A stretch of 64,000 nucleotides of DNA from an uncultured Alphaproteobacteria bacterium (GTDB taxonomy: Bacteria; Pseudomonadota; Alphaproteobacteria; RF32; CAG-239): the NCBI GenBank assembly GCA_934277545.1, contig CAKQUG010000004.1, positions 1 through 64,000 of the forward strand. The letters run 5' to 3'. Within the stretch, counting starts at the first letter, position 1. Each line of letters begins with the position of its first letter. The position numbers and the translations under genes are program-made. The notes below the pieces were generated by a model. It made no database searches. It saw only the letters and a program-made list of their open reading frames with translations, and was not told where the DNA came from. Below are positions 34,653-42,987 of the stretch, piece after piece.

Positions 34653-34832
34653 ATGAATGAAATAGCTAACAATCTTCTACTGAAAAAGGCCTGGATAAAT
34701 TTTATTTCCACACGTAAAAAGCGCCAAAATAAGCTTTTTTTGAAAATCAAGAGACAGCCGGACACACCACCGTATTATGTTTATATAAAAAAATATAATA
34801 AATACGTATACCCCGGGGCCGCTATAACATAA
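34653..34832 (+). CDS. Possible small basic protein, 59 aa
   Basis: The frame MNEIANNLLLKKAWINFIST, then RKKRQNKLFLKIKRQPDTPP and YYVYIKKYNKYVYPGAAIT, is strongly basic and uses codons like its neighbours. The ribosome-binding site is weak. An overlapping minus-strand frame of 75 residues looks less protein-like. Family unknown; may be a DNA-binding protein or a chance frame. Confidence 0.3.
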   Translation: MNEIANNLLLKKAWINFISTRKKRQNKLFLKIKRQPDTPPYYVYIKKYNKYVYPGAAIT

Positions 34833-34928
34833 ATATTATAAGCAATCACTTCATTTCAAACGGGAAAAAAAGTCATAAAAAGGAAGGAGGAGCAAAATTA
34901 ACTGCTCCTCTCAACCATAACTTAATAA

Positions 34929-35993
34929 TTATCTCGGTATTAATTCCATAATTTTACGCTCCATGAGTGGACAAACACATTCGCCAATAACGTCGCGAAT
35001 GAGTTCATCATCATTTAAGGCAAATGTAGGAACTTTATAATTATCAGGTAATCCCGTCAAAAGCATCAACTCTTTAGGAGTAAAAGCTCTGGCATCACTA
35101 TAAGTCCCATCTTCTAACAATCTACCCGGATGACAAGAAATCATACCGCCCATACCGGCAGATTTCATTAAGATTGCTCCCGATGGTTTATCCCAATCTG
35201 CACGACACCATGCACTTCTGTAATATGAAGTTTCTGTGCCATCTTCTTTTGTAGGCTTCCACGGATAGGGATTTAAGTAAGCAGAGCAACCGGAAGGAGT
35301 ATGTTTCATAATATCCACACATCGTTTAGACCAATAAGGAGCATAATGATATGGTATTTTGCTGTATTCACCGGATTCTAATGATGGCAGATGTCCTATT
35401 GCATCACGAACAGTAATATTTGTACCTTCTTTTTCAGGAAGTTTCCAATTTCCTTTCTTAGAAGCCACAATAAAAGCTCGTTCTCGGTGTTGCGGAACAC
35501 CAAAATCAGCCGGATCTAAGATGGCATGTGAAATGTATTTATATCCCAGTTCAGACAACTTGTCTCTTATTATTGATAGAATAGGGATTTCTTTATTGAG
35601 TTTTGCAGTAAAAAAGGCGGGCACTTCTTCAATAAAGACATGTTCATTAATTTCATTTATACCTTCTAAAAATTGAAGACCTCTTTCATATAAAAAAGCG
35701 CGAGGATTTGTATGATCTCTCGCGCCGGCTGTGGAAAAGTCTTGACAAGGTGGACTCATTAAAGTGAGTGTGCAACCTTTGTTTATATGTAACTGAACAA
35801 GTTTATTAAATGTTTCATCGTCCATAATATCTCCCGGAATCATAGTCGATGTTTTATATTTTGCTTGGTAATATCTTGCTCTGTCACCTAGCAATTCATT
35901 ACTCACAGTTGCTTCTAGGCCGACATCAGCGTTAAATGTTTCGCCAATACCGGCACAGCTGAAAAGTGATGTATATTTAATTATATCAGTCAT
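34929..35993 (-). CDS. C5 cytosine DNA methyltransferase
   Basis: Transfers a methyl group to cytosine C5 in DNA; 354 residues. Motif I FSCAGIGE (about residues 11-18), motif IV SPPCQDFS with catalytic Cys83, motif VI FIEEVPAF, motif VIII QHRERAF and motif X IGECVCPLM near the end are all present. The target-recognition part lies about residues 190-290. Starts 2 bases after the MT-A70-like gene ends, same strand, so co-transcribed. No partner nuclease is recognisable beside it, so it may be an orphan methylase that protects or regulates the element. Confidence 0.9.
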   Translation of the reverse strand: MTDIIKYTSLFSCAGIGETFNADVGLEATVSNELLGDRARYYQAKYKTSTMIPGDIMDDETFNKLVQLHINKGCTLTLMSPPCQDFSTAGARDHTNPRAFLYERGLQFLEGINEINEHVFIEEVPAFFTAKLNKEIPILSIIRDKLSELGYKYISHAILDPADFGVPQHRERAFIVASKKGNWKLPEKEGTNITVRDAIGHLPSLESGEYSKIPYHYAPYWSKRCVDIMKHTPSGCSAYLNPYPWKPTKEDGTETSYYRSAWCRADWDKPSGAILMKSAGMGGMISCHPGRLLEDGTYSDARAFTPKELMLLTGLPDNYKVPTFALNDDELIRDVIGECVCPLMERKIMELIPR

Positions 35994-35995
35994 GA

Positions 35996-37201
35996 TTATT
36001 CTCCTTTTATAGAATTAGATTGTTGAGTTGAAATTTCAGATAATGTTTTCCATTTAGAATTATAGGCGGTGGTGTTACATAAATCTAAATAAGCACCATC
36101 AGGGAACATTGTTTCAAGCAAATCGTGATAATATGCTTTAACATCTTCTATTTGGTTGGAATGTAAGCTTAAAACAGACGCTTCTTTTGATTTATCATCT
36201 GGTTTTAAGCCTTCTCCTTTAGTGGCAAATAACAAAGTACTGTGTTGACTTCTGGTAAATTCACCGGTTTGAGTAGCGGTTAGATGATTCCAAATGCACA
36301 TATCTTTATAGGTAAATCCCCAAGAATTAATAACTTCCAATGCTTCAAGTAAATTGCTACTGTCAGTCCACAACAACAAGACAGAATTTTCATTGGCCGG
36401 AATATCCATTTCTTTTAATGAGGACATTTGGGCATTTACCGACAAAGGATTGGCATAGATAACATTAAATGTTTCATCATCTAAGACGGTTGCATCAGTT
36501 CGGTGTAATTTTTGGAACTTGATAGCATCTTTAATTGCCATAGCCTTGAGTTTAAGCTGATTTTCCTCATGTTTAGCCTGATTTTTCTGCTTTTCTTTAT
36601 ATTCATTAGAGATTTTATCGCTTTCTTCTTTCAAAATTGTCATAGCTAAACGAAGTGTTGGCAAATCATCATCTTTCTTGGCTCTTTTAACTGTTTTATC
36701 CAGCAAACCTTTATGTTTATGAAGTTGTTCATATTGCCATGCGGTTTTAGCAGAGAGATTATATTGTTGTTTTATAATCTGCTCTTTTGTTAACTTTTTT
36801 TCCTCTGGGGTAAGAAGTTCTTCTTCAGGTTTAATTAAATCGCTACGCAAACCTTGAAGACGGTCAATCTTAGAAAAGCGTTTTCCCATTTTACGTTGAG
36901 CTTTGAGACGTAAAAGGGCATATTGCCAACTAAGTCTCATAATTGCATGATATTGTTCGTCTTCTTTGTTAAATTGCTTTAGCATATTTACTGATGTTTT
37001 AAGAATGCCATCACAGAAAGCAATAAATGTCGGACAATCTTTAGGATTTTCAGGAACAATTAAGTTACTTGGGTTACCTAAAACAGTGAGTGGGGTGGAA
37101 GAAGATGTTGTTTGTTCATTAATATTTGTGTTTATTACTTCTCCTTCAACAATAACAATGTCATTAGAAAAATTTTTGTTTTTAATATTAGAATTTGTCA
37201 T
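35996..37201 (-). CDS. MT-A70-like protein with lost catalytic motif
   Basis: 401 residues. The N-terminal part (about 80-190: LRLKAQRKMGKRFSKI, YNLSAKTAWQYEQLHKHKGL) resembles the DNA-binding region in front of phage MT-A70 adenine methylases. The C-terminal part (residues 245-385) follows the MT-A70 fold: FNVIYANPLSVN, VLLLWTDSSNLLEALEVINSWGF, SQHSTLLFATKGEG and a final beta strand. The catalytic DPPW is replaced by NPLS (about residues 251-254), so methyl transfer looks unlikely. Probably a DNA-binding regulator or partner of the C5 methylase that follows 2 bases later. Upstream lie five terminator-like hairpins. Confidence 0.65.
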   Translation of the reverse strand: MTNSNIKNKNFSNDIVIVEGEVINTNINEQTTSSSTPLTVLGNPSNLIVPENPKDCPTFIAFCDGILKTSVNMLKQFNKEDEQYHAIMRLSWQYALLRLKAQRKMGKRFSKIDRLQGLRSDLIKPEEELLTPEEKKLTKEQIIKQQYNLSAKTAWQYEQLHKHKGLLDKTVKRAKKDDDLPTLRLAMTILKEESDKISNEYKEKQKNQAKHEENQLKLKAMAIKDAIKFQKLHRTDATVLDDETFNVIYANPLSVNAQMSSLKEMDIPANENSVLLLWTDSSNLLEALEVINSWGFTYKDMCIWNHLTATQTGEFTRSQHSTLLFATKGEGLKPDDKSKEASVLSLHSNQIEDVKAYYHDLLETMFPDGAYLDLCNTTAYNSKWKTLSEISTQQSNSIKGE

Positions 37202-37224
37202 AATTTTGATCTTTCAAATAAAAA

Positions 37225-37244
37225 AGAGCCGCCGAAGCGACTCT
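37225..37244 (-). terminator. Terminator 1 of a five-hairpin array
   Basis: Minus strand: AGAGTCGC, TTCG loop, GCGGCTCT (8 bp with one G-T), then TTTTTTATTTG. It is the hairpin nearest to the MT-A70-like gene, 24 bases from its start codon. Confidence 0.8.
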
Positions 37245-37293
37245 GGAGTTAAATTGATGTCACACAATGTGACTGGTTTTAAAAAGCAAAAAA

Positions 37294-37307
37294 CCGCACG
37301 AATGCGG
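37294..37307 (-). terminator. Terminator 2 of the array
   Basis: Minus strand: CCGCA, TTCG loop, TGCGG, then TTTTTT. A separate palindrome GTCACACAATGTGAC at 37259-37273 lies between this and terminator 1 and could be an operator. Confidence 0.7.
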
Positions 37308-37450
37308 CCTATAAAAATTGATTGAATCCTGTAAATAAACAGAAAACAACAAGTTTAGAGAGATTGGATTTTGATAATACACCTCCTTTCAGATGTAAGG
37401 TTGTCACAACTAAGAAAAATTAGTTAAATAAAAGAATTTAAAACAAAAAA

Positions 37451-37475
37451 AGCGGTTGCCATAACGACAACCGCT
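37451..37475 (-). terminator. Terminator 3 of the array
   Basis: Minus strand: AGCGGTTG, 9-base loop, CAACCGCT, then TTTTTTTG. Confidence 0.8.
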
Positions 37476-37509
37476 CGCAAATAAGAAAAATGCATTTAAA
37501 ACAAAAAAA

Positions 37510-37531
37510 GACCGCAGAATAAACTGCGGCC
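37510..37531 (-). terminator. Terminator 4 of the array
   Basis: Minus strand: GGCCGCAG, TTTATT loop, CTGCGGTC, then TTTTTTTG. Its flank TTTAAAACAAAAAAAG (plus strand) is also found before terminator 3. Confidence 0.8.
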
Positions 37532-37647
37532 ATTAAGAAACTATGCGTTTAAAACCAAAAAATAGTCCAAAAGCTAAATTCTATAAGGTTTTATGAGATT
37601 ATATACTATTTTTGAAGAGGGGATATTTTTATACAGATACAAAAAAA

Positions 37648-37662
37648 TCGCCACGACGGCGA
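37648..37662 (-). terminator. Terminator 5 of the array
   Basis: Minus strand: TCGCC, GTCGT loop, GGCGA, then TTTTTTTG. No gene was recognised between the five hairpins (37202-37877). Confidence 0.75.
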
Positions 37663-37928
37663 AACAAATAGAAAAGATTAGATATGCTAATCTATAAAAG
37701 ACATAAATCTAGCAACAAACAAGCTAAAATTCATGCCACAAGCTAATTAAATATTTAAAATCGTCTATTAAATTAAACATTTAATTTAATATCAATATAA
37801 AGATAAAAGGTTAATGAAAAGTTAATAAAATAAAATATTTTTCAAAAAAATAAAAAAATATTGCTACTTTTAACCAGTTGGGCAGACACCGATATGGTGG
37901 ATGCACTGAAATAAGGCCTTGCACGAAT

Positions 37929-38468
37929 ATGTGGGCTACTTATCACATTGTTTGTAGTAACGACATCCACCGCCTAGTGCGTTTTACTTGGGCTGATTGG
38001 TGTTTGTCATTGTTTAAGTTTATTGCAACTACATTTTTTGCTTTATTTTATGTGCAGATGGTTTATGCGCATGAGTTTGTGGCAACTATAATCAAAATCA
38101 ATGATGGTGATACAATAACGGCTTTAGTTAATAATGAAACGACCAAAATCCGCTTGCTTGATGTTGATTGCTATGAAACCAAGAAGAACGTAAGAGCAAA
38201 ATTTCAGCAAAAATACTATGAATTATCGGTTGATGAAGTGCTTGAAAAAGGTAAGCAATCAAGGAAAATACTAAAAAAATTACTTAAAGACCACAGATAT
38301 ATAAGAGTTGAGTGGGAAAAAAGTGATTCTTTCGGTCGTATCTTAGGCAAAGTCTATTTAGATGATATAAAGTCAGCCGGTGTGATCGATGTTAATCAGT
38401 ATATGCTCGAAACCGGTGGCTGCAATAAATACGTGCCAAAGAGCGCCTTAAATCATAAAATTAAATAA
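37929..38468 (+). CDS. Exported thermonuclease-like (SNase) protein
   Basis: SNase/OB-fold nuclease-like protein. A hydrophobic export segment (LFKFIATTFFALFYVQMVYA) is followed by HEFVATIIKINDGDTITALV, RLLDVDCYETK and DSFGRILGKVYLDD, which carry the family's Asp and both active-site Arg positions. The residue aligned with the usual catalytic Glu (YGxEA) seems replaced by Lys/Gln in EKGKQSRKIL, so activity is uncertain. ATG 37929 is used (180 aa). A TTG at 38004 would begin nearer the signal peptide, and the open frame reaches back to 37878. GGTGGATG (37895-37902) and CATCCACC (37963-37970) form an inverted repeat across the proposed start. Confidence 0.6.
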   Translation: MWATYHIVCSNDIHRLVRFTWADWCLSLFKFIATTFFALFYVQMVYAHEFVATIIKINDGDTITALVNNETTKIRLLDVDCYETKKNVRAKFQQKYYELSVDEVLEKGKQSRKILKKLLKDHRYIRVEWEKSDSFGRILGKVYLDDIKSAGVIDVNQYMLETGGCNKYVPKSALNHKIK

Positions 38469-38514
38469 TAATTAAATTTACTTTTGAATATTTTGTGGAT
38501 AAAACAAAATTTAC

Positions 38515-38542
38515 TTGACTTTTTACAAAAATAGCATAATAT
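38515..38542 (+). promoter_or_regulatory. Promoter of the regulator pair
   Basis: TTGACT (38515-38520), 16 bases, TAATAT (38537-38542); CATAAT two bases earlier is an alternative -10. AGAGG and the ATG at 38574 follow shortly. Confidence 0.55.
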
Positions 38543-38573
38543 GACCTCATAATTAATAATTAAAGAGGTTAAA

Positions 38574-39194
38574 ATGACAGAACAATTTGATTATAGTAAA
38601 AAACCTTGGGAACTTAACCCTGACTTAACTCAAGAAATATTAAATGCAATAGCTAAAGTAATTGAGCAGAGAACAAAAGAATGTTTGGAGGAACGTTTTG
38701 ATATATCTCGCGGAGATTCTCATTATTCGTATGGACACACAGCAAGAGCTTGGCGCATACATGGACTTCGTGAATTTATAATATCACAAACCTTTCCTAA
38801 TTTGAAAATTTTAAAAGATAAAGGTAATAGCTTTGAGTTTGCAATAGGTAATACTCTTATGAAACTATATAGTGGCATACCTGAAGAGATGACAGCTAAT
38901 ATGAAAAAACTTTCACCATATGAATCTGGACAATATAGCTTAAAATTAGAAGGTTCTGATAATGATAAAATATATTGGCGCATAATGATTAACTCCGCTC
39001 CTACTACACACGATCTTTTAAATATTTCATTTACTGGATTTAATAAATATGGGGAATTAGTGTGCATTTATGATGCGCCATTAGAACAAATTCCTGTAAT
39101 TTATAGTGTTGACAAAGTTGAAAAAGAAGCTAAAAAGATTTCAGATGCAAAATTCTCTCGCAAGAAAACAATAAAGCATTCAGAGGCTATTTAA
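38574..39194 (+). CDS. Unknown protein paired with HTH-ImmA protein
   Basis: 206 residues, no family recognised. Starts MTEQFDYSKKPWELNPDLTQ. Helical N-terminal half, then beta-rich part (KIYWRIMINSAPTTHDLLNISF), basic tail. Its stop overlaps the next gene's start (TAATG), so the two are coupled as in toxin-antitoxin or sensor-regulator pairs. It is the first gene of its unit, with a clear promoter and AGAGG site. Confidence 0.55.
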   Translation: MTEQFDYSKKPWELNPDLTQEILNAIAKVIEQRTKECLEERFDISRGDSHYSYGHTARAWRIHGLREFIISQTFPNLKILKDKGNSFEFAIGNTLMKLYSGIPEEMTANMKKLSPYESGQYSLKLEGSDNDKIYWRIMINSAPTTHDLLNISFTGFNKYGELVCIYDAPLEQIPVIYSVDKVEKEAKKISDAKFSRKKTIKHSEAI

Positions 39195-40336
39195 TGTCAG
39201 AAGAATTTATAGGTGATAGATTAAGACAACTTCGTTTGATAAACGAAAAATCTTTGCAAGATGTTGGTGAGGCAATTGCTGCTACAAAGCAATACATACA
39301 ACAAATTGAAGCAGGTTTACAAAAACCAACTGAAATGACTCAAAATGCATTAGCAGATTATTTTGGAGTTTCTAAAAGTTTTTTCATTCAAAAATATAAT
39401 CATATATACGAAAGTGAATGTAATTTTAGAAAAGCCAAATCTACTCCTGTTAATGTAAAAGAAAAAGCTCAACAATATGCCTCTTTGCTGGAAGAATATA
39501 TTAAATTTTTAGATGAAGATGAATTCGATTTACCAACAATATCCTTTTTGAAAGAAGACATTGATTATAAGAATCTATCTGCTTTGAATATAGAAGAACT
39601 TGCCGAGAAGTTGAGAAAAGAATGGGGTCTAGATGTTGAAACCCCAATTGATGATATGACAAAGGCTCTCGAAAATGCTGGTGCTATCGTAACATATTTT
39701 AAGGAATTATCTGATAAAGTTGATGCGTTTTCCATTAGCAGAAATCGTCCATTAGTTATAAGAAATAATGAGAAATATAATGGTTGTAGATTGCGTTTTG
39801 ATTTAGCACACGAATGTGGACATTTAGTTTTGCATAAATGTAGTGATAATGCTGAAGATATAGAACTTAAAGAAGAACAAGCCAATAGATTCGCAAGTGC
39901 TTTTTTATTACCAAGAAAGGGATTTTTTCAAGAATTTTATGGTGTTTTTGCAGGAATGAGTATCAACTGGCGAAAGATGGCTGAATTGAAAAAAAGATGG
40001 AAGGTTTCTTTTGCTTCAATGATACATAGAGCTTACGATTTAAATATTATAGATGCAGTGAGATATCGTAGCGCATATATTTATTTAAGAAAAAGCGGAC
40101 AATCTAAAACTGAACAAGGTGATGATTACATAAATATTGAAACATCTTCATTGCTAGAAAATATGACAAATCACTTAGTTGCAAATGATATTGAAGACTT
40201 GGCATCTTTTATCAGAAATAAAGGCTGGTCCGCAGATTTATTTGCAAAAGTTATGTCTTTCAACGTTGATAAAGTAAAAGAATATATGAATAAACAAAAT
40301 AACGTAATAAGCTTTGAAAATTACAAACTTGGTTAA
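39194..40336 (+). CDS. XRE-type HTH regulator fused to ImmA/IrrE peptidase
   Basis: 380 residues. N-terminal helix-turn-helix (RLRQLRLINEKSLQDVGEAI, then ATKQYIQQIEAGLQKPT) and a COG2856 metallopeptidase domain with HECGH (residues 206-210) and a downstream Glu-rich EEQANRFASAFLLP segment. In ICEBs1 separate ImmR and ImmA proteins control excision genes by repressor cleavage; here both functions lie in one chain. Being the last gene before the right attachment site it may govern the element, or act as antitoxin to the 206-aa protein. Confidence 0.85.
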   Translation: MSEEFIGDRLRQLRLINEKSLQDVGEAIAATKQYIQQIEAGLQKPTEMTQNALADYFGVSKSFFIQKYNHIYESECNFRKAKSTPVNVKEKAQQYASLLEEYIKFLDEDEFDLPTISFLKEDIDYKNLSALNIEELAEKLRKEWGLDVETPIDDMTKALENAGAIVTYFKELSDKVDAFSISRNRPLVIRNNEKYNGCRLRFDLAHECGHLVLHKCSDNAEDIELKEEQANRFASAFLLPRKGFFQEFYGVFAGMSINWRKMAELKKRWKVSFASMIHRAYDLNIIDAVRYRSAYIYLRKSGQSKTEQGDDYINIETSSLLENMTNHLVANDIEDLASFIRNKGWSADLFAKVMSFNVDKVKEYMNKQNNVISFENYKLG

Positions 40337-40485
40337 TTTATAAACACAGGATAGTCTTTTCTGAGCTCAATAAACTTCTTTTCATCAAGGAAATAAAGTC
40401 TATCTTCTCCCGAAATCACGTTATTGCATATTTGGGAGATGAAATTGCATAAATGTTTGAAAAATAAGGAAACTCGATATAACTG

Positions 40486-40535
40486 GTCCGTGTAAATGCT
40501 CGGGATAGGCTGTTTTTAATTTGACTTACACGGAC
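40486..40535. repeat. Inverted repeat near the right end
   Basis: GTCCGTGTAA (40486-40495) and TTACACGGAC (40526-40535). The right arm plus AG (ACACGGACTAG) is also present once at 17208-17218 near the left end. May be a recombinase or excision-factor site. Confidence 0.45.
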
Positions 40536-40547
40536 TAGCCTGAAAGC

Positions 40548-40603
40548 CTTGTAAAATAAAGAAAAAAGCCACCTTAAAAGGTGGCTTATCTGTTCTGGCT
40601 GGG
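40548..40603. repeat. Right attachment site (attR) at tRNA-Gln
   Basis: 40561-40594 is identical to 17152-17185. It forms the terminator of the tRNA gene (GCCACCTT-AA-AAGGTGGC, 40568-40585, T-run on the minus strand), and similarity runs on into the tRNA 3' end. This side keeps the whole tRNA. Confidence 0.75.
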
Positions 40604-40670
40604 GCGGCTGGATTCGAACCAACGAATGTCGGCACCAAAAGCCGATGCCTTACCACTTGGCGACGCCCCA
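40596..40670 (-). tRNA. tRNA-Gln (anticodon TTG)
   Basis: 75 bases on the minus strand: acceptor TGGGGCG with CGCCCCA, D arm around GCCAAGTGGTAAGGC, anticodon stem TCGGC with GCCGA around loop TTTTGGT (anticodon TTG), T arm with GGTTCGAATCC, and encoded CCA. Its 3' end and terminator are the integration site of the element to the left. Confidence 0.95.
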
Positions 40671-40986
40671 ACAAAAAGTATTTTAACAAAGCAGCGAGCG
40701 TTGTTCTCAAACTTTTCGTTATTCTTGTATGCTATATTTTTTATAATTGCAAGCATTTTTTTTAAAAATTTGCATATTTTTTCATTTTTTCACGGTACTC
40801 GCTCTTATTGCTTTGATTTTGCAATATAAATTTAAAATAAAAAATAAGATTGATAAGTTAGCAAAGCAAGTTGACATTTAATAAAAAATTGTATTCAATT
40901 TTAAATGAGAAAAACTGTTGTTTGTGCACAAGGTTGGCACTTAAAAAATTATGAGCACTGAAATATGTGCATTAAAGAGAGGAACT
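40671..40986. other. Gap of 316 bases between tRNA-Gln and rfbF
   Basis: No gene seen. AT-rich; it should hold the tRNA promoter (minus strand) and the rfbF promoter (plus strand), but no single box pair stands out. Confidence 0.5.
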
Positions 40987-41769
40987 ATGAAAGTTGTCAT
41001 TTTAGCCGGAGGTCTGGGCGCTAGATTTTGCGAAGAAACAAATATAAAACCGAAACCAATGGTGGAAATCGGTGGTTTTCCTATTTTGTGGCACATAATG
41101 AAAATTTATGGCAGTTATGGTTTTAATGAATTTGTAATTTTGACCGGTTATAAACAAGAAGTTATAAAGAATTATTTTTTGAATTACTACATGAATAATT
41201 CGGATGTAACCTTTGATTTTGCGGCAAACAGCGTTGAGGTGCATAAAAATCGCTCTGAGCCTTGGAAAGTTACTTTATTGGATACCGGGGGCTCAACTTT
41301 AACGGCCGGACGAATTAAGCGTGCTAAAGATTTTATCGGCAACGAACCGTTTATGCTGACTTACGGCGACGGCGTGGGAAATGTGGATATTCCGGCTGTG
41401 CTCAAACAGCATAAAAATTCCGGCAATTTCTGCACACTTACGGCATATCAGCAAGAAGGGCGTTTCGGTACCATAAATATAAACGAGCAGGGAACTGTTA
41501 TGCAGTTTCAGGAAAAGCCTAAAGAAAGCGGAATTTGGGTAAATGCCGGATTTTTTGTGTGCGAACCTCAGGTTTTTGATTATATACCGGAAAATGCTGA
41601 CAATATAATGTGGGAACAAGAACCTCTGAAATCTTTGGCCGGCGCCGGCAAACTCGGAGCTTATAAACATACGGGTTTTTGGCATCCGATGGATATGCTG
41701 CGCGATAAAGAAGATTTGGATAAATTGTGGGCATCCGGTAAGGCTCCATGGAAAATTTGGAAAGATTGA
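40987..41769 (+). CDS. rfbF: Glucose-1-phosphate cytidylyltransferase
   Basis: Makes CDP-glucose from CTP and glucose-1-phosphate, first step to CDP-linked deoxysugars of O-antigen. 260 residues. Nucleotidyltransferase signature VVILAGGLGARFCEETNIKP, then KPMVEIGGFPILWHIMK, LTYGDGVGNVDI (metal-binding Asp), GFWHPMDMLRDKEDLD at the C-terminus. ATG 40987 is chosen because AGAGAGGA precedes it; the frame is open from 40951. Seven bases before rfbG, its pathway partner. Confidence 0.93.
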   Translation: MKVVILAGGLGARFCEETNIKPKPMVEIGGFPILWHIMKIYGSYGFNEFVILTGYKQEVIKNYFLNYYMNNSDVTFDFAANSVEVHKNRSEPWKVTLLDTGGSTLTAGRIKRAKDFIGNEPFMLTYGDGVGNVDIPAVLKQHKNSGNFCTLTAYQQEGRFGTININEQGTVMQFQEKPKESGIWVNAGFFVCEPQVFDYIPENADNIMWEQEPLKSLAGAGKLGAYKHTGFWHPMDMLRDKEDLDKLWASGKAPWKIWKD

Positions 41770-41776
41770 GTTAAAA

Positions 41777-42868
41777 ATGAATAACGGCATGTATAACAAT
41801 ATTTACAGCGGCAAAACCGTTTTGATAACCGGGCATACCGGCTTTAAGGGCTCGTGGCTGGCCGTTTGGTTGAATGAACTCGGGGCAAAAGTTGTCGGCT
41901 ATGCTTTAGCCCCGAAATCTGCAAAAGATAATTTTACCGCGTGTAAACTTCAAAACAAGCTGTATGCCGATGTTCGCGGCGACGTGCGCGATTATGAAAA
42001 GTTGAGTTCGGTTATTGCAAAATATCAGCCGGAAATTATCTTTCATTTAGCGGCGCAGGCTTTGGTTAAAACCTCTTACGAAGAACCGAAAGAAACGTTT
42101 GAAACCAACTTTATCGGTTCGCTGAATGTTTTAGAGGCCGTACGGCATAACAGCTGTGTCAAAGCTGTGATTATGGTAACGTCGGATAAATGCTATGAAA
42201 ATAAGGAACAGATTTGGGGGTATAAGGAAAGCGATCGTATGGGCGGCTATGACCCGTATTCAGCGTCAAAGGGCTGTGCTGAACTACTGATTTCCTCTTA
42301 TCGCAACTCGTTTTTTAATCCGAAAGATTTTAATAGGCACGGCGTGGCGGTGGCGTCAGTTCGTGCCGGAAACGTCATCGGCGGCGGCGATTGGGCGGAA
42401 AATCGGCTGATACCGGATTGTATCAGCAGTATTGAAGCCGGAAAAAACATTGAAATCCGCAATCCATGTTCCACACGCCCATGGGAACATGTCTTAGAGC
42501 CTTTGTCAGGCTATTTGCGAGTGGGGCAGAAACTTTTGGAAGAACCGGATAAATATGCCGAAAGTTTTAATTTCGGACCGCGTGTTTCAAACAACAAACC
42601 GGTTATAGATGTGGTGCGTTTGTTGGTGGAAATCTATGGCAAAGGGCAGGTTGTGGATGTTCATAATCCGAATGATGTGCATGAAAACATAATGCTTAAT
42701 TTAGACGTGAGCAAATCCTATTTTATGCTGAATTGGGAAGCGGTGTGGAATTTGCGTCAAGCCGTGGAAAAAACGGTGGAGTGGTACAAAGCTGCTTTGC
42801 ATACGGATGATATGTATGATTTTTGCGTAAAACAAATAAAAGAGCACGGCGACGGACTGACCGAATAG
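41777..42868 (+). CDS. rfbG: CDP-glucose 4,6-dehydratase
   Basis: NAD-dependent short-chain dehydrogenase family enzyme turning CDP-glucose into CDP-4-keto-6-deoxyglucose; 363 residues. Rossmann motif ITGHTGFKGSW, MVTSDKCYEN, and the YxxxK pair in GGYDPYSASKG. Sugar-binding part includes GNVIGGGDWAENRLIPD and RPWEHVLEP. Coupled to rfbF. Later genes of a dideoxysugar route (such as rfbH) are not in the window. Confidence 0.93.
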   Translation: MNNGMYNNIYSGKTVLITGHTGFKGSWLAVWLNELGAKVVGYALAPKSAKDNFTACKLQNKLYADVRGDVRDYEKLSSVIAKYQPEIIFHLAAQALVKTSYEEPKETFETNFIGSLNVLEAVRHNSCVKAVIMVTSDKCYENKEQIWGYKESDRMGGYDPYSASKGCAELLISSYRNSFFNPKDFNRHGVAVASVRAGNVIGGGDWAENRLIPDCISSIEAGKNIEIRNPCSTRPWEHVLEPLSGYLRVGQKLLEEPDKYAESFNFGPRVSNNKPVIDVVRLLVEIYGKGQVVDVHNPNDVHENIMLNLDVSKSYFMLNWEAVWNLRQAVEKTVEWYKAALHTDDMYDFCVKQIKEHGDGLTE

Positions 42869-42987
42869 CTGAAAAACGCATATTTAATAAATATGTAAAT
42901 TTTTCAATATCATTATTGACAACAGCTTGTTTTACCGTTAATGTAGCAAACATCTGTAATAAATTTGAGGTAGTTAAAAAATAAATT

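Noticed and set aside
34538..34765. Minus-strand frame of 75 codons
   Set aside because: Unlikely composition (Phe/Ile-rich reverse of a Lys-rich frame); the plus-strand 59-codon frame is the better candidate.
37225..37662. CRISPR array
   Set aside because: The hairpins differ in sequence and spacing, have T-runs, and no cas gene is present in the window.
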